The position numbers and the translations under genes were made by a program. Under the pieces are notes generated by a model that saw nothing but the letters and a program-made list of their open reading frames with translations, was not told the DNA's origin and made no database searches. Positions 1 through 8,200 of a DNA stretch of 64,000 bases are shown one piece after another. Each line of letters begins with the position of its first letter. The stretch's first letter is position 1. This stretch comes from Candidatus Hydrogenedentota bacterium (GTDB lineage Bacteria; Hydrogenedentota; Hydrogenedentia; Hydrogenedentales; JAEUWI01): positions 19,550 through 83,549 of the forward strand of contig JAHBVV010000032.1 of the NCBI GenBank assembly GCA_019637335.1. The letters run 5' to 3'.

Positions 1-1239
1 GGCGAAGCGGGCGGCAGAACGGTTCAGCATTTTGGCTTTGTTGTAGTAGGTGCGGATGTACTCCGTCACGTTGTCGTAGAGGGCCTGTTCGCTGTTGGCC
101 CCCGGCGTGAGATCGTAGGAGAGGGTATCCGTGATCCGGGTGGGGTAGAGGGGGTTCCCCTCCAGGGTGACCATCTCCTCCTTGGTGCGGCGGATGAAAT
201 GGCGGAGCTTCTCCTCCTCCGGAAATTCATCGAGGGCCTCGGGCGTGGCGAAGACATTGGGGTCCAGCAGACGCCACAGGCAATAATAGGGGAAATCCTT
301 GCCCATGTGGGGCGTGGCACTGAGCAGGAGCAGGTGCGTGGCGTGCCAGGGCAATTGCCAGCGGGGATCGTGGGCCGTGGCCCCGGCCAGCGCCTCGCCG
401 AGTTTGTAGCGGTCCGTCTTCTTCACGCCGCCGTCCAGATCCTGCCGGACGGAAAGCTTGTGGCATTCGTCGAAGATGATGAGGTCGTAGGGCACCACGG
501 CGGGATCCTGGAGCCGTGCGAACATCTTGTCGCCCGCGAGGGTGTCCACGCTGACCACCAGCCGGTCACTGCCGGGGCCGACGAAGGGGTTGCCCTTGCG
601 CGCGTCCGCCCCTTCGATGATCCGGAAATGGAGTCCGAAAAGGGCGCGGAGTTCCCGTTCCCAGTTGCCCAGGAGGCCTGCGGGCGGGACCACGAGCACC
701 CTACGGATCAGACGGCGGGAGAGCATTTCGCGGATGTAGAGCCCGCTCATGATGGTCTTGCCCGCACCGGCGTCGTCGGCCAGCAGGAAGCGCAGCCGGG
801 GCTGGAGCAGCATGCGGTCGTAGACGGCAATGCGCTGGTGGGGCAGGGGATCGATCAGCGCCGTCTCGGTGGCGAAAGCGGGATTGAAGAGGTGGCCGTA
901 GGTCAGGCGCTCGCCCTCGGCCACGAGCCAGACGTGATCCGGGTTGGCGATGAAGTCCATCTCCGGCGCGGGGGACTCGCTATACAGGTCGCGTTCCTCG
1001 CGCGCTGCGGAGCGAGGGGACTGGAGGCTATCGATGCCGTGTGCTTCGAGACCGGCCACTTGCTGCCAGGCCAGATCACTCGGACGGGTCTGACCGTTTT
1101 CCCAGCGATTCACCGAGGCAAAGGACACGCCAAGCAACTCGGCCAGACGCGTCTGCGTCAAGCCGAGGGTGTCTCGAAGTGCCTTGATGCGCTCACCCGC
1201 ATCCGGCGGCACCGCAGTTGTCTTAGCACGAGGCGACAA
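1..1239 (-). CDS. XRE-HTH / SNF2-type DEAD helicase, 3' end cut by the window
   Basis: Translating the minus strand from 1239 gives an N-terminal XRE helix-turn-helix (about residues 18-65, with GLTQTRLAELLGVS and VNRWENG) followed by a superfamily 2 helicase core: Walker A DDAGAGKT near residue 158, the DECH box near 256 and motif III LLLSATPH near 308. The frame stays open to the left edge, so the gene is partial (413 codons seen). There is no ATG in the open stretch; TTG at 1239 is chosen because GGGAG lies 7 nt before it, with GTG at 1212 as the alternative. SNF2-like helicases of this kind occur in defence loci such as DISARM (DrmD) and in other helicase-nuclease modules. The missing C-terminus and downstream partners prevent a firm assignment. 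Confidence 0.85.
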   Translation of the reverse strand, partial: MSPRAKTTAVPPDAGERIKALRDTLGLTQTRLAELLGVSFASVNRWENGQTRPSDLAWQQVAGLEAHGIDSLQSPRSAAREERDLYSESPAPEMDFIANPDHVWLVAEGERLTYGHLFNPAFATETALIDPLPHQRIAVYDRMLLQPRLRFLLADDAGAGKTIMSGLYIREMLSRRLIRRVLVVPPAGLLGNWERELRALFGLHFRIIEGADARKGNPFVGPGSDRLVVSVDTLAGDKMFARLQDPAVVPYDLIIFDECHKLSVRQDLDGGVKKTDRYKLGEALAGATAHDPRWQLPWHATHLLLLSATPHMGKDFPYYCLWRLLDPNVFATPEALDEFPEEEKLRHFIRRTKEEMVTLEGNPLYPTRITDTLSYDLTPGANSEQALYDNVTEYIRTYYNKAKMLNRSAARFA

Positions 1240-1271
1240 CGGTGATTCTCCCGGTAGAACTGCCGGGTAGA

Positions 1272-1277
1272 ATTATA
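1272..1277 (-). promoter_or_regulatory. candidate -10 box of the XRE-SNF2 gene
   Basis: The minus strand reads TATAAT about 33 nt upstream of the TTG start. No convincing -35 box is spaced correctly, so this is only a candidate. Confidence 0.3.
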
Positions 1278-1382
1278 ACAGGTGCTATATTGCGAGGTAC
1301 AGTGGAATTAGGTAAAAAAAGGGCAGGGAGGCCCGGTGGTGCAATCGAACCATTGAAAAATCCCTGCCGCAATCAACAAGTA

Positions 1383-1646
1383 CTATTCGTCGTCGTCCTC
1401 CGTGCGCTGGCTGGCGCCGAAGATCCAGGTGTGGGCCATGTCGGCGATCTTGGCGACCACGGGGAGTTCGTCCCGCCCGAAGGAGTCGGAGGTTTTCCAC
1501 TCCTCGCCGTCCTTGTAGAGCCGCGTGATCCGGACGTTGTAGCGGTGTCCGTTTTTCGACTCGTTTTGCCAGATGGCGGCCTTGATCGTCCCGAGCCGGA
1601 GCTCTTCCACGGGCTTGTTCGCCGTGCTTTTCTTGCTGTTGGCCAT
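1383..1646 (-). CDS. small conserved hypothetical protein, DUF932 companion
   Basis: The product is 87 residues, starting at an ATG with AGGAGG 7 nt upstream. An upstream in-frame extension exists but lacks support. It has a compact mixed alpha/beta composition, with the features IKAAIWQNESKNG, YNVRITRLYKDG and DELPVVAKIADMAHTWI, and an acidic tail (EDDDE). A paralogue at 45510-45749 shares the pattern V/I-K-A-x-I-W, YNV, YKDG-x-x-W and DLPLVAKLAD, so both ends of the window carry this family. It lies 25 nt downstream of the DUF932 gene and is probably co-transcribed with it. The function is unknown. From memory, such proteins are common beside DUF932 and replicon genes in Planctomycetes-like genomes. 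Confidence 0.85.
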   Translation of the reverse strand: MANSKKSTANKPVEELRLGTIKAAIWQNESKNGHRYNVRITRLYKDGEEWKTSDSFGRDELPVVAKIADMAHTWIFGASQRTEDDDE

Positions 1647-1671
1647 GTGGGCCTCCTTTCGTGGGTTGTGT

Positions 1672-2697
1672 TTACGCGGCGAGGGCCAGCAGGCCCGACG
1701 CGCGCGTGTCCAGTTCGATGCGGTCGCCGGCGTTGGGCAGCTTTCCGGCCATGCGCGTAAGTGCGTCGATGACCGCGAAGAGCGAGAAACCGCTGCCGTC
1801 GCCAGCAACCCTGATGGCTTCTCGCGCGAGGTTTCGGGGGATGCCGTGTTTGTGGAGGGCCTTCAGGACCTCCTCGGCATCGGTTCCCATGCGCGTGCGC
1901 ATCGCATTCTCGATGACGCGCACGAAACCGTCGCGCCGCTCGTCCCGTTTCCAGACGAGGTGTTCGATGATCCGCCGGATGTCATTCAGCGAATCGTGGA
2001 CCCGCGCGGTGTGCTTGCGGGTGAATTCGACGACTTCCACGGCGTCCCAGACGATGTGGTTCCGGCAGATGGCCTGAAACCAGAAGGTCTGCACGCCAAT
2101 CGAGCGCTTGCCCACCTCGGAGTTCCACAGGAAGAACCCTGGAGCGAAGGCCTCGCCCTGGATCTCGGTCCAGCCGGTCGGGTCGATGAGGAAGCAGAAC
2201 ATGTCCTGCTCCCCGCAATAGAGCCCGCTCGCACCCGTGATCGCCTGCTGCGGCGGACAAAAGTCGCCCGCCACCTCGCGAACCACATCCAGCAAGTCCG
2301 CGTTGTGCAGCCGGGTGTAGCTGGCGCCGTGAATGGAGCGGATGCCACCCGGCTGCACCAGCGCCTGGATGGGCCGCGATCCCGCCGGGAGCGTTTCCCG
2401 CAGCGCCGCGACCGCCGTTTCCGGCCGGAGCTTGTTCACCGTGTCCTTGCTGACCTTCGCCAGGCCGCAGACCTGCGTGAAGCTCCAGTCATTGAGCCGG
2501 TAGACGCCATCCTCGCCCAGGCGCAGGGTGAGCGTTCCCTCATCCAGTTCCGGGCGGATCGCCGAAGGCGCGTTCCACTTCTCCTCCGAGCGCTCGCGCT
2601 GCTCGTTGCAATGGCGCGTGAGCGCCTCCAGGTTCGCATACTGTTCATCCGGCGAACGCCGGAAGAGCTCATTGTGAGCTCGCGTCAAATGGGCCAT
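1672..2697 (-). CDS. DUF932 (phage/plasmid-like TIGR03299) protein
   Basis: The 341-residue product has the usual DUF932 features: an N-terminal LNDWSFTQVCGLAKVS segment, a central HGASYTRLHNADLLDVV and CGEQDMFCFLIDP region, and FWFQAICRNHIVWDAVEVVEFTRKH, followed by a helical C-terminus. The ATG at 2697 is preceded by AGGAGA. DUF932 proteins are encoded on phages, plasmids and integrative elements; their biochemical role is not established. The gene opens a likely two-gene operon with the small protein at 1383-1646 and supports a mobile or plasmid context. Confidence 0.88.
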   Translation of the reverse strand: MAHLTRAHNELFRRSPDEQYANLEALTRHCNEQRERSEEKWNAPSAIRPELDEGTLTLRLGEDGVYRLNDWSFTQVCGLAKVSKDTVNKLRPETAVAALRETLPAGSRPIQALVQPGGIRSIHGASYTRLHNADLLDVVREVAGDFCPPQQAITGASGLYCGEQDMFCFLIDPTGWTEIQGEAFAPGFFLWNSEVGKRSIGVQTFWFQAICRNHIVWDAVEVVEFTRKHTARVHDSLNDIRRIIEHLVWKRDERRDGFVRVIENAMRTRMGTDAEEVLKALHKHGIPRNLAREAIRVAGDGSGFSLFAVIDALTRMAGKLPNAGDRIELDTRASGLLALAA

Positions 2698-2768
2698 GAG
2701 ACTATCTCCTAGTTGTTGAAACCCGTTGAAAAACCGTGTTGCACCACCGGTCTCCCATAAGGCATGGA

Positions 2769-2787
2769 AGACGGGGGTATCCCGTCT
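2769..2787. repeat. short inverted repeat upstream of DUF932
   Basis: Arms AGACGGG and CCCGTCT (7 bp, perfect) flank a 5-nt loop, 72 bp upstream of the DUF932 start. It may be an operator or a weak hairpin. The rest of 2698-2923 shows no gene. Confidence 0.35.
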
Positions 2788-2923
2788 ACGCGTGTTCGTT
2801 TTTCAAAGAGCATCAACTTGGAGGGTTATGCGGGGAGCATACGCGAACGTGACATTTAGTCAAGTTCCGGGTCGGGAATGGGGGAGAGAACGCGGCATCG
2901 CCTGCAGGATGCGGCGTAATTGT

Positions 2924-3247
2924 TCAAGGCATCCGCCTATGCGTAAGACTTCGGACAGCGGCAGGGCGGAGGAGGCCGGCGTCGGGCCGCCGCCATGCGC
3001 CAGGTGACCGCCCGCGTTCCACGGCCCAGTCGCCGACGCCGAGCGCCGCCTCCTTGTAGGCGAAGATCCCGTAGTCGCGGTACGTTTCCGGGTCAACGAT
3101 TGCGGAGAAGAAATTGGCGAGGAAGGAATTCCCACCCGCCGCCAACCCAAACGGATCCACCAGTGACCACGGGTTGCTCGCGGCGTAGGTGTAGCCGTTT
3201 CCCAGGTTCAGCGGGTCGCCCCAGAGGCCGAGCGGGTCGCGGCTGGC
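2924..3247 (-). pseudogene. decayed Rhs core / C-terminal toxin cassette
   Basis: From 3247 downward the minus strand repeats the end of the Rhs core almost exactly as in the giant gene (SRDPLGLWGDPLNLGNG, SNPWSLVDPFGL). It then switches to a different tip beginning AAGGNSFLANFFSAIVDPE. After about 45 tip residues the frame runs into a 69-bp sequence that also occurs inside the giant gene, and it stops at 2924. There is no start codon for the core part and no recognisable immunity gene downstream. This fits a displaced, silent Rhs tip whose toxin end was lost. Confidence 0.75.
2958..3026. repeat. 69-bp repeated element, copy A
   Basis: Matches 7096-7164 with one mismatch in the same orientation. 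Flanks differ on both sides, and the two copies are read in different frames. It is GC-rich with internal GGGCGG/CCGCCC complementarity. The sequence acts like a small inserted element rather than a shared protein domain. Confidence 0.7.
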
Positions 3248-3366
3248 AGAGCCTGTCGTCGCGAGGTGCGAGTCTGGGCGGGCGTTGGACTGTCTTTTCA
3301 GGTCGCAGCACCACCGATCAGACCGGAGCGTGGCCCTATGAGTAATTGCGCGTGCTGCGCATCTTG

Positions 3367-3900
3367 CTAGCGGAAAATGCTCACCTTAAACACCAACGCC
3401 TCAAAATCCGGGGGATCCGCCATGCCATGGCTGCAGTGATAAATACGTTCTGATTCCGACAATTCCTCAACCCAGAACCCCGCGTTGCCCGTCCACTTTT
3501 CCTCTACCACGCGATCATTACCATACATGCGTTTGAAGACGTTCCAGACGCCGATTTCTCCCTTTCTACAGAAAAAGGGGTATTCAACAGAGTCCTCGTA
3601 TCGATTATCCTTCCAGGTCCTCAGGATATCCACCCGCTCGCCTTTTTCCAACTCGAGCCAGCCATCGTATACTTTTAAATCGAATCCTTGCTCGAATTCA
3701 GGCTTTACCGACAAGAATTCAGCACGGATAAGTCCACTTTCGGCTACGGGAATTCTGTCATAGGTTTTAACTACTCTGCCATTCCATAAAATGTGATCTG
3801 GCCTCTTGGATTTGTCCGGATACCTCTTTACCTGGTCCACCATAGCCCATTGTATGTCTCGACCGCTGTCGGCATACTCATCACCTCGCAACTGCACCAT
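3367..3900 (-). CDS. candidate immunity protein of the displaced Rhs toxin
   Basis: This 177-residue protein is acidic to neutral, Trp/Tyr-rich and without a signal peptide. It starts 11 nt after the stop of the Rhs tip at 3912, the usual position of an Rhs/CDI immunity gene. I recognise no immunity family. Visible features are RPDHILWNGRVVKTYDRIP and LKVYDGWLELEKGERVDIL, suggesting a mostly beta cytosolic protein. Its base composition is clearly less GC-rich than the Rhs core, as is typical of exchanged toxin/immunity tips. The role is inferred from position only. Confidence 0.7.
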   Translation of the reverse strand: MVQLRGDEYADSGRDIQWAMVDQVKRYPDKSKRPDHILWNGRVVKTYDRIPVAESGLIRAEFLSVKPEFEQGFDLKVYDGWLELEKGERVDILRTWKDNRYEDSVEYPFFCRKGEIGVWNVFKRMYGNDRVVEEKWTGNAGFWVEELSESERIYHCSHGMADPPDFEALVFKVSIFR

Positions 3901-3911
3901 GGCTTGCTCCT

Positions 3912-4811
3912 TTAGCGTTTTTTCAACCTTCGGTGCGGGTCTCTCGCAGCGTGCTCTTCAGGCCAGAGCGGAACAACATCCTTGCCACCTTTTCTAAGTG
4001 GAACTGGTTCATGAGATAGTTCCATCGTCTCTAACTCTCCATAGTCATTTCGTTGTTGCGGTCCACGCCAGCCACGTTCTCTAATCATGTCACGCTGGTC
4101 GGGGGTCAGTCCAGAGTTTGGATCCTCCGCCAGTTTTCGCCATGCTTTCCGCCGCTCCGCGTCTGTGAACGTGTAGGGTGAAGGTGGATTATTCGGATCG
4201 GAAACGAATCTGCCTGTTTTCGGGTCTCGAAGACGAGGAGGACTGACTGCTTCTTTGACAGCACCCGCCCTGATAACGTTCCCCGCTTCCCTCAAGAGAT
4301 TTGGGAGGCTCTTGATGGACATGGCGATGTCCGGGGCCCCGTAACCTGCATCTTCCCACCCGAAATTCTGCAACTTTTCTTTAGCAGCATCCCCCACTGC
4401 TCTTGCGGCGCCAACGGGGTCCTCCTTAACCGCGCCAATGGTGGACTTTACTTCATCCGTTGCCTTGAGCGTCTGTTCCGCAAGATGATCGGGATCTTTC
4501 ATCAACTTATCGGCCTCCAGAACAAAGAGACCAAGGTCCCAAATGCGCTTCCAGAAGCCGCGCCACATCTTGCCAAGCGGTCCTTCCTGATTCGAATTCC
4601 CGCCCGCCGCCAGCCCAAACGGGTCCACCAGCGACCACGGGTTACTTGCGGCGTACGTATACCCGTTCCCCAGGTTCAGCGGGTCGCCCCAGAGGCCGAG
4701 GGGATCGCGGCTGGCGAAGCGTCCGTGGGTGGGGTCGAGGTAGCGGTTGCGGTAGTAGTAATAGCCGAGCTCCGCGTCCCATTGGCGGCCGGTGAAGAGG
4801 TAGGGGTTGGC
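3912..4811 (-). CDS. displaced Rhs core fragment with HNH-like toxin tip
   Basis: From 4811 downward the minus strand encodes the Rhs core end (NPYLFTGRQWDAELGYYYY through VDPFGLAAGGNS). A unique tip of about 230 residues then runs to 3912. A stop lies just upstream of the core part and no ATG exists; GTG at 4628 would give a 238-residue product. The tip ends with ELSHEPVPLRKGGKDVVP, WPEEHAARDPH and RR, an SHE...H..DPHRR pattern resembling HNH/endonuclease VII-type toxins of polymorphic toxin systems. The likely substrate is nucleic acid. The cassette sits between the immunity gene of the main toxin and its own immunity gene, as in known arrays of orphan Rhs/CDI tips. It is probably silent until recombined through the shared core. 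Confidence 0.78.
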   Translation of the reverse strand, partial: ANPYLFTGRQWDAELGYYYYRNRYLDPTHGRFASRDPLGLWGDPLNLGNGYTYAASNPWSLVDPFGLAAGGNSNQEGPLGKMWRGFWKRIWDLGLFVLEADKLMKDPDHLAEQTLKATDEVKSTIGAVKEDPVGAARAVGDAAKEKLQNFGWEDAGYGAPDIAMSIKSLPNLLREAGNVIRAGAVKEAVSPPRLRDPKTGRFVSDPNNPPSPYTFTDAERRKAWRKLAEDPNSGLTPDQRDMIRERGWRGPQQRNDYGELETMELSHEPVPLRKGGKDVVPLWPEEHAARDPHRRLKKR

Positions 4812-4834
4812 ATGAGTCCCGCAGTATTATCGAC

Positions 4835-5254
4835 CTAGCCCAGCATTTGCATGATATCCTCTATCGTTTGTGCCCGATCAAGCGATTTTTCGATTGTCTC
4901 AATGTCTCTCGCCAACCATAAAGATTGGTACTTCTCAATGTCGGCTAGAACCAGTCTCCGTAGTTCGGCTACTGTAATGGTATCAATAATGCCTACGCGC
5001 CACCTGACTCGCGACTTTCGGCCCATGAGTTTTGCAAGTAGAGAAGGCGGGGAAGCATATTCAGGACTCTCTAGACAGTACCTCGTTCCCTTCGAATCCA
5101 CGAGAAAGTAATACTCCATATTCTTCCACCTGGCAAGCTTCTTGGTGGATGCGTAAATAAACACCTCGCTTGAGTCATACTTCAATACACTGCAATCCGG
5201 TGCGCCGAATCGTAGTGCGGGCCAGTGAATATCATCAAAATCCATTTCTGTCAT
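4835..5254 (-). CDS. candidate immunity protein of the giant Rhs toxin
   Basis: The 139-residue product starts at ATG 5254, with GAGGGG 9 nt upstream; a TTG at 5263 is in frame but has the SD too close. The gene begins about 20 nt after the stop of the giant Rhs gene, the canonical immunity position. The sequence (DDIHWPALRFGAPDC, MEYYFLVDSKGTRYCLESPE, ITVAELRRLVLADIEKYQSL) has no signal peptide and fits no immunity family I recognise. It should bind and block the HNH-like tip encoded just upstream. Function is inferred from position. Confidence 0.75.
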   Translation of the reverse strand: MTEMDFDDIHWPALRFGAPDCSVLKYDSSEVFIYASTKKLARWKNMEYYFLVDSKGTRYCLESPEYASPPSLLAKLMGRKSRVRWRVGIIDTITVAELRRLVLADIEKYQSLWLARDIETIEKSLDRAQTIEDIMQMLG

Positions 5255-5275
5255 GAAATACAACCCCTCAAATTA

Positions 5276-8200
5276 TTAGTCGCCAACCAGGTAAGAACCG
5301 GCAGCACCCATACCGATACCAGCACCTCCAACAATAGCCTTATCCAATACATTGCTACCGTACCAAATCCGTTGCAAGGCGTTGAGCGGCATTTCCGGGT
5401 TAATCCTGTGTAGAGCCTCGTGCAGGCCAGTTCCTCCGAATCTCCTCGGCTGGCCAAGATTGGTTATATTCCACCTCGAGTTCTTGATAAAGTTCGGCAC
5501 ATACCTGCCGTACTGTTCCCCAAAGAAGCCCTTCCACGTCAGCCTGCCAGCCCCGCCGCGGGTACCGCCTTGCGCAATGATGCGGTGGTGAATGTTGTCA
5601 TTCGGTGCGGCGTTCAACCTTTGAGCATGCGCATTCCGCATCCCGTTTCGGCCTTCCCACCGGTATCTTCCTGTGTCCGCGAAGCCGTCCTTCCATCCCC
5701 GCCACTCGCCCGCAATATCTTTCCACCAGGAGCCAAACTTCGAAGACAGCCCTGGCCTGCCCGGAATGCTCCTTCCGTAACGTCCAAGTTTTCCGAGGAT
5801 ACCAGCTTTCGATCCCGCCTGGACAATTCCTGCGCCAAATACAGCGCCCGCGATCGTGACGCTCACTTCCGGGGCGAGTCGCCCGAGGTCTCGATCACTG
5901 AAGTTTCCCACGTAATTTGAGAAATCGTTGGATACGCGCTCGGCCGTCTCTGCCGGATTGGAGGCCGCGGTCCACAAGCCAAAGGAAGAAGCCAGCAGGT
6001 TGTCGCTCCGGTGCATGGGGTTTATTTGTCCGTACCAGAAATCTATCCCCTGACCGACCATTGCGAGTCCGAAATCAATATTGCCTTGCGCATAGGCCGC
6101 GAGCCTATCGTTCAAGGCCGTGCCGCCGCCGTTCCCACTACACAACCCAAACGGATCCACCAGGGACCACGGGTTGCTCGCGGCGTAGGTGTAGCCGTTG
6201 CCCAGGTTGAGCGGGTCGCCCCAGAGGCCGAGGGGATCGCGGCTGGCGAAGCGCCCGTGGGCGGGGTCGAGGTAGCGGTTGCGGTAGTAGTAATAGCTCA
6301 GCTCGGCGTCCCATTGGCGGCCGGTGAAGAGGTAGGGGTTGGCGAATTGGGACGCGGTCACATTCAGGCGCGCGCCGGCGGCGTCGAAGAATTCCGGCAG
6401 GCCGTAGTCGGCGTAGTCGTAGGCCTCCACGACGGCCCCGGCGCCATCCGTCAGCTTGACGACATTGTGCTGGTCGTCGGCGTGGTAATAGTAGTCCGCG
6501 CCGCCGCGGCGCATGGTGAGGACTTCGTCGATGTAGTTGCCGTAGACATAGCTTGCCGCGAGCGCCGGACTCCCCGCCGCCGGGACGTTCCACTCCTCCG
6601 CCACGCGCGCGCCATCGTGGAGATAGCGCGTGGCGCCGCCCCCCGAACGCTTCTCGATGCGCCGGCCCAGGGCGTCATAGACGTATTCCGACACCCCGTC
6701 GCCGATGTTCACGTCGTCCACCAGGCACGCGTTCGACGCCTCCAAGATGAAGCGGTCCGTGCCCTGGACGGGCGCGTTGTCCGCGCGCAGGACCGTCGCC
6801 AGCGGCTGCCCCAAGGGCCCGCGCCGGATGACGACCTGGTCGCGGAAGACATGCGCGTGGATGAGGTACGGCGTGTCGTTCGCCGTGGCGACGGGCGCCG
6901 AGGCCAGCTGCCCGCCCGTTCCCTCGCGCCAGAGGCTGATGCCGTCCGCGTCGATATCCAGCTTCAGGAATTCCGCGTCAAACGTGGTGTCCGTGTTCTG
7001 CCCCGTGATGCGCAGGTAGGCGTCCAGCACGTCGTTGCCCGAGGCGCCGGACGGGCGCGTGTACACCCACCAGAAATCGCCGTCCGGATTCGTGCGCGGC
7101 AGGGCGGAGGAGGCCGGCGTCGGGCCGCCGCCATGCGCCAGGTAACCGCCCGCGTTCCACGGCCACGGCGCGGACAACACGCCACCCGCGCTCGCCGGGT
7201 TGTGCTCCCACGCCGCATCGAGGCCCGTCGCGAAGTCATCGCTGAAGACGCTCCCCGCCGGGACGCCGTTGGCGCTGTCGATTTCCGGCGCCCGCGCCGC
7301 CCGGACAATGCGGTCGCGGTAGTCGTGCTCGTAGAAGGCCGGGAGCGCCTGGCCGGTCCGGAGGGTGTTGCCGTTCTCGTCATAGACGCGGTCATCGATG
7401 TCGCCCGGCGCCAGCGTGTACTGGTTCATCTGCGCGTCCGCCGGCGCGGGCGTGGCGTCATCCTCCGAGTAGGCCGCTGTCGCGAGGTCGGTGTAGGTAT
7501 CCGGCGCGGTTTCGACCCGCGTCTTCACCGCCTCCCGGTTCCCCGCGCCGTCGAGGTCGTATTCGGTCACATGCGGGCCGTATGTAATCGAAACGGGATT
7601 CGAATACACGCGCGTCCCGCCATCCAGCGCGCTCGCGTAGATATCGAAGGTTCCCTGGTCCGGCCGCGCGGGCGCGAGGGCGTCGATCTGGGTCGCGGTG
7701 TAGCCCTGCAAGTCGGCCGCGTAGTCCACCGTCTCGTCGCGGGCGCCCTGGGTCTTTGTAATATAGACGCCGAGCGTGCCCGGGTCGAAGGTGGCGCTGA
7801 AATCGCCGTTCAACTGCAGCGGCGCGCCGCCCGTGAAGCTCGCAACGTCCGGCGTGACGCTGTTCAGCGCCATGGCCCCGGTCCAGTTGCCCGCCGCGCC
7901 GGAGGCCGCCGCGCCGATAGTCTTGATGGAACGCTCCAGCCGGTTCAGCGAGTCGTACTGGTAGTCGTAGGTCTTAACCGGAACGCCGCCCGCCAATTCG
8001 ACGCGCTGGGTCTTATTGTTCGCCTTGTCCCACGTATAGGTCCGCGCGTCGAAAGCCGTTCCCGGCGACTCCGGATTCTGCGGGTCGTACTGCTCGTGCG
8101 TGGTGGCGTTCACCCGCCCGACGGCGTCGAACGCATAGCGGAGACGCGTGCCGTTGCCCGCCATCGTGCGCCGCTCGACGCGGCCCGCGCCGACGTAGTC

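Noticed and set aside
199..1245. Long plus-strand frame
   Set aside because: It is the complement of the XRE-SNF2 helicase, whose motifs are unmistakable on the minus strand; the plus frame has no family resemblance.
2948..2956. ACTTCGGAC half-site as another copy of the 20-bp palindrome
   Set aside because: Only one arm is present and it adjoins the 69-bp element, so chance is likely.
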